Positions 1-14,700 of a stretch of 64,000 nt of DNA are shown here, piece by piece; the first letter of the stretch is position 1, and the number at the start of each line of letters is the position of its first letter. The position numbers were made by a program, and so were the translations under genes. Origin of the DNA: Agriotes lineatus (taxonomy: Eukaryota; Arthropoda; Insecta; Coleoptera; Elateridae). The DNA lies in assembly GCA_940337035.1 (NCBI GenBank), contig CALNHX010005208.1:21001-85000 (forward strand). The letters are read 5' to 3'. The notes under the pieces are model-generated. The model did no database searches, was not told the DNA's origin, and saw nothing but the letters and a program-made list of their open reading frames with translations.

Positions 1-3000
1 CTTAGAAGCCTTCGTAAGTGCTAATATAACGTTTGTATCTAGTTTGAATGCAATATGTGACTCTGCGAAATGCTTTTGGTGTAATTATTATTCATTTAAG
101 CAGCACTTTTAGCGTTTCGGTTGCAGTTTGGCTATTATACACAGCTAGCCATGTTTATATGCGTTCAGAGCTCTTAAGTTGCTCTCTAACATAACCAAAA
201 TAACGAATTATTTGAATACAGAATGTTTGAAATTTGTTTCGATTGGATTCATATAGAAACACACCTTAGCGTGCTTAGAAGCCTTCGTAAGTGCTAATAT
301 AACGTTTGTATCTAGTTTGAATGCAATATGTGACTCTGCGAGATGCTTTTGGTGTAATTATTATTCATTTAAGCAGCACTTTTAGCGTTTCGGTTGCAGT
401 TAGGCTATTATACACAGCTAGCCATGTTTATATGCGTTCAGAGCTCTTGAGTTGCTCTCTAACATAACCAAAATAACGAATTATTTGAATACAGAATGTT
501 TGAAATTTGTTTCGATTGGATTCATATAGTAACACACCGTAGCGTGCTTAGAAGCCTTCGTAAGTGCTAATATAACGTTTGTATCTAGTTTGAATGCAAT
601 ATGTGACTCTGCGAGATGCTTTTGGTGTAATTATTATTCATTTAAGCAGCACTTTTAGCGTTTCGGTTGCAGTTAGGCTATTATACACAGCTAGCCATGT
701 TTATATGCGTTCAGAGCTCTTGAGTTGCTCTCTAACATAACCAAAATAACGAATTATTTGAATACAGAATGTTTGAAATTTGTTTCGATTGGATTCATAT
801 AGTAACACACCTTAGCGTGCTTAGAAGCCTTCGTAAGTGCTAATATAACGTTTGTATCTAGTTTGAATGCAATATGTGACTCTGCGAGAAGCTTTTGGTG
901 TAATTATTATTCATTTAAGCAGCACTTTTAGCGTTTCGGTTGCAGTTAGGCTATTATACACAGCTAGCCATGTTTATATGCGTTCAGAGCTCTTAAGTTG
1001 CTCTCTAACATAACCAAAATAAAGAATTATTTGAATACAGAATGTTTGAAATTTGTTTCGATTGGATTCATATAGAAACACACCTTAGCGTGCTTAGAAG
1101 CCTTCGTAAGTGCTAATATAACGTTTGTATCTAGTTTGAATGCAATATGTGACTCTGCGAGATGCTTTTGGTGTAATAATTATTCATTTAAGCAGCACTT
1201 TTAGCGTTTCGGTTGCAGTTAAGCTATTATACAGAGCTAGCCATGTTTATATGCGTTCAGAGCTCTTAAGTTGCTCTCTAACATAACCAAAATAAAGAAT
1301 TATTTGAATACAGAATGTTTGAAATTTGTTTCGATTGGATTCATATAGAAACACACCTTAGCGTGCTTAGAAGCCTTCGTAAGTGCTAATATAACGTTTG
1401 TATCTAGTTTGAATGCAATATGAGACTCTGCGAGATGCTTTTGGTGTAATTATTATTCATTTAAGCAGCACTTTTAGCGTTTCGGTTGCAGTTTGGCTAT
1501 TATACACAGCTAGCCATGTTTATATGCGTTCAGAGGTCTTAAGTTGCTCTCTAACATAACCAAAATAACGAATTATTTGAATACAGAATGTTTGAAATTT
1601 GTTTCGATTGGATTCATATAGAAACACACCTTAGCGTGCTTAGAAGCCTTCGTAAGTGCTAATATAACGTTTGCATCTAGTTTGAATGCAATATGTGACT
1701 CTGCGAGATGCTTTTGGTGTAATTATTATTTATTTAAGCAGCACTTTTAGCGTTTCGGTTGCAGTTTGGCTATTATACACAGCTAGCCATGTTTATATGC
1801 GTTCAGAGCTCTTAAGTTGTTCTCTAACATAACCAAAATAAAGAATTATTTGAATACAGAATGTTTGAAATTTGTTTCGATTGGATTCATATAGAAACAC
1901 ACCTTAGCGTGCTTAGAAGCCTTCGTAAGTGCTAATATAACGTTTGTATCTAGTTTGAATGCAATATGTGACTGTGCGAGATGCTTTTGGTGTAATTATT
2001 ATTCATTTAAGCAGCACTTTTAGCGTTTCGGTTGCAGTTAAGCTATTATACACAGCTAGCCATGTTTATGTGCGTTCAGAGCTCTTAAGTTGCTCTCTAA
2101 CATAACCAAAATAACGAATTATTTGAATACAGATTGTTTTAAATTTGTTTCGATTGGATTCATATTGAAACACACCTTAGCGTGCTTAGAAACCTTTGTA
2201 AGTGCTAATATCACGTTTGTATCTAGATTTAATGCAATATGTGACTCTGCGATATGCATTTGGTGTACTTATTAATCATTTAAGCAGCACTTTTAGCGTT
2301 TCGGTTGCAGTTAGGCTATTATACACAGCTAGTCATGTTTATATGCGTTCAGAGCTCTTAAGTTGCTCTCTAACATAACCAAAATAACGAATTATTTGAA
2401 TACAGAATGTTTGAAATTTGTTTCGATTGGATTCATATAGAAACACACCTTAGCGTGCTTAGAAGCCTTCGTAAGTGCTAATATAACGTTTGTATCTAGA
2501 TTGAATGCAATATGTGACTCTGCGATATGCATTTGGTGTACTTATTAATCATTTAAGCAGCACTTTTAGCGTTTCGGTTGCAGTTAGGCTATTATACACA
2601 GCTGGTCATGTTTATATGCGTTCAGAGCTCTTAAGTTGCTCTCTAACATAACCAAAATAACGAATTATTTGAATACAGAATGTTTGAAATTTGTTTCGAT
2701 TGGATTCATATAGAAACACACCTTAGCGTGCTTAGAAGCCTTCGTAAGTGCTAATATAACGATTGTATCTAGTTTGAATGCAATATGTAACTCTGCGATA
2801 TGCATTTGGTGTACTTATTAATCATTTCAGCAGCACTTTTAGCGTTTCGGTTGCAGTTTGGCTATTATACACAGCTAGCCATGTTTATATGCGTTCAGAG
2901 CTCTTAAGTTGCTCTCTAACATAACCAAAATAACGAATTATTTGAATACAGAATGTTTGAAATTTGTTTCAATTGGATTCATATAGAAACACACCTTAGC

Positions 3001-3960
3001 GTGCTTAGAAGCCTTCGTAAGTGCTAATATAACGTTTGTATCTAGTTTGAATGCAATATGTGACTCTGCGAGATGTTTTTGGTGTAATTATTATTCATTT
3101 AAGCAGCACTTTTAGCGTTTCGGTTGCAGTTTGGCTATTATACACAGCTAGCCATGTTTATATGCGTTCAGAGCTCTTAAGTTGCTCTCTAACATAACCA
3201 AAATAACGAATTATTTGAATACAGAATGTTTGAAATTTGTTTCGATTGGATTCATATAGAAACACACCTTAGCGTGCTTAGAAGCCTTCGTAAGTGCTAA
3301 TATAACGTTTGTATCTAGTTTGAATGCAATATGTGACTCTGCGAGATGCTTTTGGTGTAATTATTATTCATTTAAGCAGCACTTTTAGCGTTTCGGTTGC
3401 AGTTAGGCTATTATACACAGCTAGCCATGTTTATATGCGTTCAGAGCTCTTGAGTTGCTCTCTAACATAACCAAAATAACGAATTATTTGAATACAGAAT
3501 GTTTGAAATTTGTTTCGATTGGATTCATATAGTAACACACCTTAGCGTGCTTAGAAGCCTTCGTAAGTGCTAATATAACGTTTGTATCTAGTTTGAATGC
3601 AATATGTGACTCTGCGAGATGCTTTTGGTGTAATTATTATTCATTTAAGCAGCACTTTTAGCGTTTCGGTTGCAGTTAGGCTATTATACACAGCTAGCCA
3701 TGTTTATATGCGTTCAGAGCTCTTGAGTTGCTCTCTAACATAACCAAAATAACGAATTATTTGAATACAGAATGTTTGAAATTTGTTTCGATTGGATTCA
3801 TATAGTAACACACCTTAGCGTGCTTAGAAGCCTTCGTAAGTGCTAATATAACGTTTGTATCTAGTTTGAATGCAATATGTGACTGTGCGAGAAGCTTTTG
3901 GTGTAATTATTATTCATTTAAGCAGCACTTTTAGCGTTTCGGTTGCAGTTAGGCTATTAT

Positions 3961-6900
3961 ACACAGCTAGCCATGTTTATAGCTCTTAAGCTAATATAAC
4001 GTTTGTATCTAGGTTGAATGCAATATGTGACTCTGCGAGATGCTTTTGGTGTAATAATTATTCATTTAAGCAGCACTTTTAGCGTTTCGGTTGCAGTTAA
4101 GCTATTATACAGATCTAGCCATGTTTATATGCGTTCAGAGCTCTTGAGTTGCTCTCTAACATAACCAAAATAACGAATTATTTGAATACAGAATGTTTAA
4201 AATTTGTTTCGATTGGATTCATATAGTAACACACCTTAGCGTGCTTAGAAGCCTTCGTAAGTGCTAATATAACGTTTGTATCTAGTTTGAATGCAATATG
4301 TGACTCTGCGAGAAGCTTTTGGTGTAATTATTATTCATTTAAGCAGCACTTTTAGCGTTTCGGTTGCAGTTAGGCTATTATACACAGCTAGCCATGTTTA
4401 TATGCGTTCAGAGCTCTTGAGTTGCTCTCTAACATAACCAAAATAACGAATTATTTGAATACAGAATGTTTGAAATTTGTTTCGATTGGATTCATATAGT
4501 AACACACCTTAGCGTGCTTAGAAGCCTTCGTAAGTGCTAATATAACGTTTGTATCTAGTTTGAATGCAATATGTGACTCTGCGAGATGCTTTTGGTGTAA
4601 TTATTATTCATTTAAGCAGCACTTTTAGCGTTTCAGTTGCAGTTAGGCTATTATACACAGCTAGCCATGTTTATATGCGTTCAGAGCTCTTGAGTTGCTC
4701 TCTAACATAACCAAAATAACGAATTATTTGAATACAGAATGTTTGAAATTTGTTTCGATTGGATTCATATAGTAACACACCTTAGCGTGCTTAGAAGCCT
4801 TCGTAAGTGCTAATATAACGTTTGTATCTAGTTTGAATGCAATATGTGACTCTGCGAGATGCTTTTGGTGTAATTATTATTCATTTAAGCAGCACTTTTA
4901 GCGTTTCGGTTGCAGTTAGGCTATTATACACAGCTAGCCATGTTTATATGCGTTCAGAGCTCTTGAGTTGCTCTCTAACATAACCAAAATAACGAATTAT
5001 TTGAATACAGAATGTTTGAAATTTGTTTCGATTGGATTCATATAGTAACACACCTTAGCGTGCTTAGAAGCCTTCGTAAGTGCTAATATAACGTTTGTAT
5101 CTAGTTTGAATGCAATATGTGACTCTGCGAGAAGCTTTTGGTGTAATTATTATTCATTTAAGCAGCACTTTTAGCGTTTCGGTTGCAGTTAGGCTATTAT
5201 ACACAGCTAGCCATGTTTATAGCTCTTAAGCTAATATAACGTTTGTATCTAGTTTGAATGCAATATGTGACTCTGCGAGATGCTTTTGGTGTAATAATTA
5301 TTCATTTAAGCAGCACTTTTAGCGTTTCGGTTGCAGTTAGGCTATTATACACAGCTAGCCATGTTTATATGCGTTCAGAGCTCTTGAGTTGCTCTCTAAC
5401 ATAACCAAAATAAAGAATTATTTGAATACAGAATGTTTGAAATTTGTTTCGATTGGATTCATATAGAAACACACCTTAGCGTGCTTAGAAGCCTTCGTAA
5501 GTGCTAATATAACGTTTGTATCTAGTTTGAATGCAATATGTGCCTCTGCGAGATGCTTTTGGTGTAATTATTATTCATTTAAGCAGCACTTTTAGCGTTT
5601 CGGTTGCAGTTTGGCTATTATACACAGCTAGCCATGTTTATATGCGTTCAGAGCTCTTAAGTTGCTCTCTAACATAACCAAAATAACGAATTATTTGAAT
5701 ACAGAATGTTTGAAATTTGTTTCGATTGGATTCATATAGAAACACACCTTAGCGTGCTTAGAAGCCTTCGTAAGTGCTAATATAACGTTTGTATCTAGTT
5801 TGAATGCAATATGTGACTCTGCGAGATGCTTTTGGTGTAATTATTATTTATTTAAGCAGCACTTTTAGCGTTTCGGTTGCAGTTTGGCTATTATACACAG
5901 CTAGCCATGTTTATATGCGTTCAGAGCTCTTAAGTTGTTCTCTAACATAACCAAAATAAAGAATTATTTGAATACAGAATGTTTGAAATTTGTTTCGATT
6001 GGATTCTCATATAGAAACACACCTTGCGTGCTTAGAAGCCTTCGTAAGTGCTAATATAACGTTTGTATCTAGATTGAATGCAATATGTGACTCTGCGATA
6101 TGCATTTGGTGTACTTATTAATCATTTAAGCAGCACTTTTAGCGTTTCGGTTGCAGTTAAGCTATTATACACAGCTAGCCATGTTTATGTGCGTTCAGAG
6201 CTCTTAAGTTGCTCTCTAACATAACCAAAATAACGAATTATTTGAATACAGAATGTTTGAAATTTGTTTCGATTGGATTCATATAGAAACACACCTTGCG
6301 TGCTTAGAAGCCTTCGTAAGTGCTAATATAACGTTTGTATCTAGATTGAATGCAATATGTGACTCTGCGATATGCATTTGGTGTACTTATTAATCATTTA
6401 AGCAGCACTTTTAGCGTTTCGGTTGCAGTTAGGCTATTATACACAGCTGGTCATGTTTATATGCGTTCAGAGCTCTTAAGTTGCTCTCTAACATAACCAA
6501 AATAACGAATTATTTGAATACAGAATGTTTGAAATTTGTTTCGATTGGATTCATATAGAAACACACCTTAGCGTGCTTAGAAGCCTTCGTAAGTGCTAAT
6601 ATAACGATTGTATCTAGTTTGAATGCAATATGTGACTCTGCGATATGCATTTGGTGTACTTATTAATCATTTCAGCAGCACTTTTAGCGTTTCGGTTGCA
6701 GTTAGGCTATTATACACAGCTAGCCATGTTTATATGCGTTCAGAGCTCTTAAGTTGATCTCTAACATAACCAAAATAACGAATTATTTGAATACAGAATG
6801 TTTGAAATTTGTTTCGATTGGATTCATATTGAAACACACCTTAGCGTGCTTAGAAGCCTTCGTAAGTGCTAATATAACGTTTGTATCTAGATTGAATGCA

Positions 6901-8390
6901 ATATGTGACTCTGCGATATGCATTTGGTGTACTTATTAATCATTTAAGCAGCACTTTTAGCGTTTCGGTTGCAGTTAAGCTATTATACACAGCTAGCCAT
7001 GTTTATGTGCGTTCAGAGCTCTTAAGTTGCTCTCTAACATAACCAAAATAACGAATTATTTGAATACAGAATGTTTGAAATTTGTTTCGATTGGATTCAT
7101 ATAGAAACACACCTTGCGTGCTTAGAAGCCTTCGTAAGTGCTAATATAACGTTTGTATCTAGATTGAATGCAATATGTGACTCTGCGATATGCATTTGGT
7201 GTACTTATTAATCATTTAAGCAGCACTTTTAGCGTTTCGGTTGCAGTTAGGCTATTATACACAGCTGGTCATGTTTATATGCGTTCAGAGCTCTTAAGTT
7301 GCTCTCTAACATAACCAAAATAACGAATTATTTGAATACAGAATGTTTGAAATTTGTTTCGATTGGATTCATATAGAAACACACCTTAGCGTGCTTAGAA
7401 GCCTTCGTAAGTGCTAATATAACGATTGTATCTAGTTTGAATGCAATATGTGACTCTGCGATATGCATTTGGTGTACTTATTAATCATTTCAGCAGCACT
7501 TTTAGCGTTTCGGTTGCAGTTAGGCTATTATACACAGCTAGCCATGTTTATATGCGTTCAGAGCTCTTAAGTTGATCTCTAACATAACCAAAATAACGAA
7601 TTATTTGAATACAGAATGTTTGAAATTTGTTTCGATTGGATTCATATTGAAACACACCTTAGCGTGCTTAGAAGCCTTCGTAAGTGCTAATATAACGTTT
7701 GTATCTAGTTTGAATGCAATATGTGACTCTGCGAGATGTTTTGGGTGTAATTATTATTCATTTAAGCAGCACTTTTAGCGTTTCGGTTGCAGTTTGGCTA
7801 TTATACACAGCTAGCCATGTTTATATGCGTTCAGAGCTCTTAAGTTGCTCTCTAACATAACCAAAATAACGAATTATTTGAATACAGAATGTTTGAAATT
7901 TGTTTCGATTGGATTCATATAGAAACACACCTTAGCGTGCTTAGAAGCCTTCGTAAGTGCTAATATAACGTTTGTATCTAGTTTGAATGCAATATGTGAC
8001 TCTGCGAGATGCTTTTGGTGTAATTATTATTCATTTAAGCAGCACTTTTAGCGTTTCGGTTGCAGTTAGGCTATTATACACAGCTAGCCATGTTTATATG
8101 CGTTCAGAGCTCTTGAGTTGCTCTCTAACATAACCAATATAACGAATTATTTGAATACAGAATGTTTGAAATTTGTTTCGATTGGATTCATATAGTAACA
8201 CACCTTAGCGTGCTTAGAAGCCTTCGTAAGTGCTAATATAACGTTTGTATCTAGTTTGAATGCAATATGTGACTCTGCGAGAAGCTTTTGGTGTAATTAT
8301 TATTCATTTAAGCAGCACTTTTAGCGTTTCGGTTGCAGTTAGGCTATTATACACAGCTAGCCATGTTTATAGCTCTTAAGCTAATATAAC
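3961..8390. repeat. Shortened satellite A monomers (three copies of one deletion form)
   Basis: Three monomers carry the same pair of internal deletions and are about 148 bp instead of 273 bp. The shared junction CCATGTTTATAGCTCTTAAG followed by CTAATATAACG lies at 3,980/3,981, 5,220/5,221 and 8,370/8,371. The identical breakpoints mean one deletion event, then copying by array rearrangement. The spacings are 1,240 bp (four full monomers plus the short one) and 3,150 bp. The ordinary monomers between them are not shortened. Confidence 0.9.
6000..7780. repeat. 818-bp trimeric higher-order unit in satellite A
   Basis: A three-monomer block is repeated in tandem with an offset of 818 bp. Markers shared by both copies include CACCTTGCGTGC (near 6,294 and 7,112), CAGCTGGTCATG (near 6,446 and 7,264), ACGATTGTATCT (near 6,604 and 7,422) and AAGTTGATCTCTAAC (near 6,754 and 7,572). 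The period is one base short of 3 x 273 in the parts I compared. Limits are approximate. Confidence 0.8.
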
Positions 8391-9903
8391 GTTTGTATCT
8401 AGTTTGAATGCAATATGTGACTCTGCGAGAAGCTTTTGGTGTAATAATTATTCATTTAAGCAGCACTTTTAGCGTTTCGGTTGCAGTTAAGCTATTATAC
8501 AGAGCTAGCCATGTTTATATGCGTTCAGAGCTCTTAAGTTGCTCTCTAACATAACCAAAATAAAGAATTATTTGAATACAGAATGTTTGAAATTTGTTTC
8601 GATTGGATTCATATAGAAACACACCTTAGCGTGCTTAGAAGCCTTCGTAAGTGCTAATATAACGATTGTATCTAGTTTGAATGCAATATGTGACTCTGCG
8701 ATATGCATTTGGTGTACTTATTAATCATTTCAGCAGCACTTTTAGCGTTTCGGTTGCAGTTAGGCTATTATACACAGCTAGCCATGTTTATATGCGTTCA
8801 GAGCTCTTAAGTTGATCTCTAACATAACCAAAATAACGAATTATTTGAATACAGAATGTTTGAAATTTGTTTCGATTGGATTCATATTGAAACACACCTT
8901 AGCGTGCTTAGAAGCCTTCGTAAGTGCTAATATAACGTTTGTATCTAGTTTGAATGCAATATGTGACTCTGCGAGATGTTTTGGGTGTAATTATTATTCA
9001 TTTAAGCAGCACTTTTAGCGTTTCGGTTGCAGTTTGGCTATTATACACAGCTAGCCATGTTTATATGCGTTCAGAGCTCTTAAGTTGCTCTCTAACATAA
9101 CCAAAATAACGAATTATTTGAATACAGAATGTTTGAAATTTGTTTCGATTGGATTCATATAGAAACACAACTTAGCGTGCTTAGAAGTCTTCGTAAGTGC
9201 TAATATAACGTTTGTATCTAGTTTGAATGCAATATGTGACTCTGCGAGATGCTTTTGGTGTAATTATTATTCATTTAAGCAGCACTTTTAGCGTTTCGGT
9301 TGCAGTTAGGCTATTATACACAGCTAGCCATGTTTATATGCGTTCAGAGCTCTTGAGTTGCTCTCTAACATAACCAAAATAACGAATTATTTGAATACAG
9401 AATGTTTGAAATTTGTTTCGATTGGATTCATATAGTAACACACCTTAGCGTGCTTAGAAGACTTCGTAAGTGCTAATATAACGTTTGTATCTAGATTGAA
9501 TGCAATATGTGACTCTGCGATATGCATTTGGTGTACTTATTAAACATTTAAGCAGCACTTTTAGCGTTTCGGTTGCAGTTAGGCTATTATACACAGCTAG
9601 TCATGTTTATATGCGTTCAGAGCTCTTAAGTTGCTCTCTAACATAACCAAAATAACGAATTATTTGAATACAGAATGTTTGAAATTTGTTTCGATTGGAT
9701 TCATATAGAAACACACCTTAGCGTGCTTAGAAGCCTTCGTAAGTGCTAATATAACGATTGTATCTAGTTTGAATGCAATATGTGACTCTGCGATATGCAT
9801 TTGGTGTACTTATTAATCATTTCAGCAGCACTTTTAGCGTTTCGGTTGCAGTTAGGCTATTATACACAGCTAGCCATGTTTATATGCGTTCAGAGCTCTT
9901 AAG

Positions 9904-10995
9904 TTGATCTCTAACATAACCAAAATAACGAATTATTTGAATACAGAATGTTTGAAATTTGTTTCGACTGGATTCATATTGAAACACACCTTAGCGTGCT
10001 TAGAAGCCTTCGTAAGTGCTAATATAACGTTTGTATCTAGTCTGAATGCAATATGTGACTCTGCGAGATGCTTTTGGTGTAATTATTAATCATTTAAGCA
10101 GCACTTTTAGCGTTTCGGTTGCAGTTTGGCTATTATACACAGCTAGCCATGTTTATATGCGTTCAGAGCTCTTAAGTTGCTCTCTAACATAACCAAAATA
10201 ACGAATTATTTGAATACAGAATGTTTGAAATTTGTTTCGACTGGATTCATATTGAAACACACCTTAGCGTGCTTAGAAGCCTTCGTAAGTGCTAATATAA
10301 CGTTTGTAATTAGTTTGAATGCAATATGTGACTCTGCGAGATGTTTTTGGTGTAACTATTATTCATTTAACCAGCACTTTTAGCGTTTCGGTTGCAGTTT
10401 GGCTATTATACACAGCTAGCCATGTTTATATGCGTTCAGAGCTCTTAAGTTGATCTCTAACATAACCAAAATAACGAATTATTTGAATACAGAATGTTTG
10501 AAATTTGTTTCGACTGGATTCATATTGAAACACACCTTAGCGTGCTTAGAAGCCTTCGTAAGTGCTAATATAACGTTTGTATCTAGTCTGAATGCAATAT
10601 GTGACTCTGCGAGATGCTTTTGGTGTAATTATTAATCATTTAAGCAGCACTTTTAGCGTTTCGGTTGCAGTTTGGCTATTATACACAGCTAGCCATGTTT
10701 ATATGCGTTCAGAGCTCTTAAGTTGCTCTCTAACATAACCAAAATAACGAATTATTTGAATACAGAATGTTTGAAATTTGTTTCGACTGGATTCATATTG
10801 AAACACACCTTAGCGTGCTTAGAAGCCTTCGTAAGTGCTAATATAACGTTTGTAATTAGTTTGAATGCAATATGTGACTCTGCGAGATGTTTTTGGTGTA
10901 ACTATTATTCATTTAACCAGCACTTTTAGCGTTTCGGTTGCAGTTTGGCTATTATACACAGCTAGCCATGTTTATATGCGTTCAGAGCTCTTAAG
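9904..10995. repeat. 546-bp dimeric higher-order unit in satellite A
   Basis: Two alternating monomer types are tandemly duplicated with a period of 546 bp. The type with AAGTTGATCTC and TCTAGTCTGAATG begins at 9,904 and 10,450. The type with TTTGTAATTAGTTTG and CATTTAACCAGC begins at 10,177 and 10,723. The two dimers look almost identical, so this is a recent duplication close to the right end of the array. Confidence 0.85.
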
Positions 10996-11732
10996 TTGGT
11001 CTCTAACATAACCAAAATAACGAATTATTTGAATACAGAATGTTTGAAATTTGTTTCGATTGGATTCATATAGAAACACACCTTAGCGTGCTTAGAAGCC
11101 TTCGTAAGTGCTAATATAACGTTTGTATCTAGTTTGAATGCAATATGTGACTCTGCGAGATGCTTTCTGTGTAATTTTTATTCATTTAAGCAGCACTTTT
11201 AGCGTTTCGGTTGCAGTTTGGCTATTATACACAGCTAGCCATGTTTTATGCGTTCAGAGCTCTTAAGTTGCTCTCTAACATAACCAAAATAACGAATTAT
11301 TTGAATACAGAATGTTTTAAATTTGTTCGATTGGATTCATATAGAAACACACCTTAGCGTGCTTAGAGCCTTCGTAAGTGCTAATATAACGTTTGTATCT
11401 AGTTTGAATGCAATATGTGACTCTGCGAAATGCTTTTGGTGTAATTATTATTCATTTAAGCAGCACTTTTAGCGTTTCGGTTGCAGTTTGGCTATTATAC
11501 ACAGCTAACCATGTTTATATGCGTTCAGAGCTCTTAAGTTGCTCTCTAACATATCCAAAATAACGAATTATTTGAATACAGAATGTTTGAAATTTGTTTC
11601 AATTGGATTCATATAGAAACACACCTTAGCGTGCTTAGAAGCCTTCGTAAGTGCTAATATAACGTTTGTATCTAGTTTGAATGCAATATGTGACTCTGCG
11701 AGATGCTTTTGGTGTAATTATTGTTCATTTAT

Positions 11733-14700
11733 ATGGGATGGGATGGGGTGGGATGGGATGGGATGGGATGGTATGGGATGGATGGGATGGATGGGATGGG
11801 ATGGGATGGGATGGGATGGGATGGGATGGGATGGGATGGGATGGGATGGGATGGGATAAGATGGGATGGGATGTGATGGGATGGATGGGATGGGATGGGA
11901 TGGGATGGGATGGGATGGATAAGATGGGATGGGATGGGATAGGATGGAATGGGATGGGATGGGATGTGATAGGATTAGATGTGATGGGATGGGAAAGGAT
12001 GGAATGGGATGGGATAGAATGGGGTGGGATGGGATGGGAAAGGATGGAATGGGATGGATGGGATGGGATGGAATTAGAAGGGGTTTGGGTTGGGAAAGGA
12101 TGGGATGGGATGGGATGGGATGGATGGGATGGGATGGGTTGGGATGGGATGGGGTGGGATGGGAAGGGATGGGATGGGATAAGATTGGATGGAATGGGAT
12201 GGGATGGGATGGGATGTGATGGGATGGGATGGAATGGGATGGGATGGGATGGGATGGATAGGATGGGATGGGATGGGATGGGATGAGATGGGATGGGATG
12301 GAATGGGATGGACGGGATAGGATGGGATGGGAAGGGATGGGATGGGATGGGATTGGGTGGGATGGGATGGGATGGGATGGATGGGATGGGATGGGATGGG
12401 ATGGGATGGAATGGGATGGGATGGGATGGGATGAGATAGGATGGGATAGGATGGGATGGGAAAGGATGGAATGGGATGGGATGGGATACGATGGAATTAG
12501 ATGGGATGGGATGGAAAATAATAGGATGGGATGGGATGGAATGGGATGGGATGGGATGGGATGAGAAAGGTTGGGATGGGATGGGATGGGATGGATGGGA
12601 TGGGATGGGATGGGATGGGATGGATGGGATGGGATGGGATGGATGGGATGGGATGGGATGGGATGGGATGGATGGGATGGGATGGATGGGATGGGATGGG
12701 ATGGGATGGGATGGGATGGGATGAAATGGGATGAGATGGGATGGATGGGATGGGATGGGATTGGATGGGATGGGATGGGATAGGATGGGATGGGATGAGA
12801 TGGGATGGGATGGGATGGGATGGGATGGGATGGGATATGATGGGATGGGATGGGATGGGATGGGATGGGATGGGATGGGATGGATGGGAATAAGATGGGA
12901 TGGGATCCGATGGGATGGGATGGGATGGGATGGGATGGGATGGGATGGGATGGGAAGGGTTGGGATGGGATGGGATGGGATGGGATTGGATGGGATGGGA
13001 TAGGATGGGATAAAATGGGATGGGATGGGATGGGATGGGATGGGATGGGATGGGGATGGGATGAAATGGGATGAGATGGGATGGGATGGGATAGAATGGG
13101 ATGGGATGGGATGGGATGGGATGGGATGGGATGGGATGGGATGGATGGGATGGGATGGGATGGGATGGGATGGGATGGGATGGGATGGGATGGGATATGA
13201 TGGATGGGATGGGATGGGATGGGATGGGATGGGATGGGATGGGATAAGATGGGATGGGATAGGATGGGATGGGATGGGATGGGATGGGATGGGATGGGAT
13301 GGGATGGGATGGGATGGGATAAGATGGGATGGGATGGGATGGGATGGGATGTAATGGGATGGGATGGGATGGGATGGGATGAGATGGGATGGGATAAGAT
13401 GGGATAAGATGGGATGAAATGGGATGGGATGGGATGGGATGGGATGGATGGGATGGGATGGGATGGGATGAAATGGGAGGGAGGGATTGGATTGGATGGG
13501 ATGGATGGGATGGGATGGGATGGGATGGGATGGGATGGGATAGGATGGAATGGGATGGGATGGGATGGGATGTGATGAGATTAGATGGGATGGGATGGGA
13601 AAGGATGGAATGGGATGGGATAGGATGGGGTGGGATGGGATGGAAAGGATGGAATGGGATGGGATGGGATGGAATGGAATTAGATGGGATAGGATGGGAA
13701 AGGATGGGATGTGATGGGATGGGATGGGATGGGATGGGATGGGTTGGGATGGGATGGGATGGGATGGGAAGGGATGGGATGGGATGGGATTGGATGGAAT
13801 GGGATGGGATGGGATGGGATGTGATGGGATGGGATGGAATGGATGGGATGGGATGGGATGGGATGGGATGGGATGGGATGGATGGGATGGGATGGGATGG
13901 GATGGGATGGGATTGGATGGGATAGGATGGGATGGGATGGGATGGGATGGGATGGGATGGGATGGGATGGGATGGGATGTGATGGGATGGGATGGGATGG
14001 GATGGGATGGGATGGGATTGGATGGGATGGGATAGGATGGATGGGATGGGATGGGATGGGATGGGATGGGATGGGATGGGATGGGATGGGATGGGATGGG
14101 ATGGGATGGGATGGGATGGGATGGGATGGGATACAATGGGATGAGATGGGATGGGATAAGAAGGGGTGGGATGGGATGGGATGGGATGGGATGGGATGGG
14201 ATGGGATGAGATGGGATGGGATGGGATGGGATGGGATGGGATGGGATAAGATGGATGGGATGGGATGAAATGGGATAGGATGGATGGGATGGGATGGGAT
14301 GGGATGGGATGGGATGAGATGGGATGGGATGGGATGGGATGGGATAGGATGGATGGGATGGATGGGATGTGATAGGATTAGATGTGATGGGATGGGAAAG
14401 GATGGAATGGGATGGGATAGAATGGGGTGGGATGGGATGGGAAAGGATGGAATGGGATGGGATGGGATGGATTGGATGGGATGGGATAGGATGGAATGGG
14501 ATGGGATGGGATGGGATGTGATGGGATTAGATGGGATGGGATGGGAAAGGATGGAATGGGATAGGATAGGATGGGGTGAGATGGATGGGAAAGGATGGAA
14601 TGGGATGGGATGGGATGGAATGGAATTAGATGGGATGGGATGGGAAAGGATGGGATGTGATGGGATAGGATGGGATGGGATGGGATGGGATGGGAAGGGA

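Larger units (their letters stand above)
1..11731. repeat. Satellite A, 273-bp tandem repeat array
   Basis: About 43 head-to-tail monomers. The landmark CTTAGAAGCCTTCGTAAG occurs at 1, 274 and 547, giving a period of 273 bp. The array is already in progress at base 1, so it extends to the left of the window. Monomers differ by a few substitutions in recurring combinations, for example CTCTTAAG/CTCTTGAG, TATAGAAAC/TATAGTAAC and GATGCTTTTGG/ATATGCATTTGG, which shows higher-order organisation. The sequence is AT-rich and has no conserved long coding frame. It breaks off inside a monomer at TTCATTTA (11,731), where the pentamer array begins. I do not recognise the family. Satellite or pericentromeric identity is inferred from organisation only. 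Confidence 0.97.
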
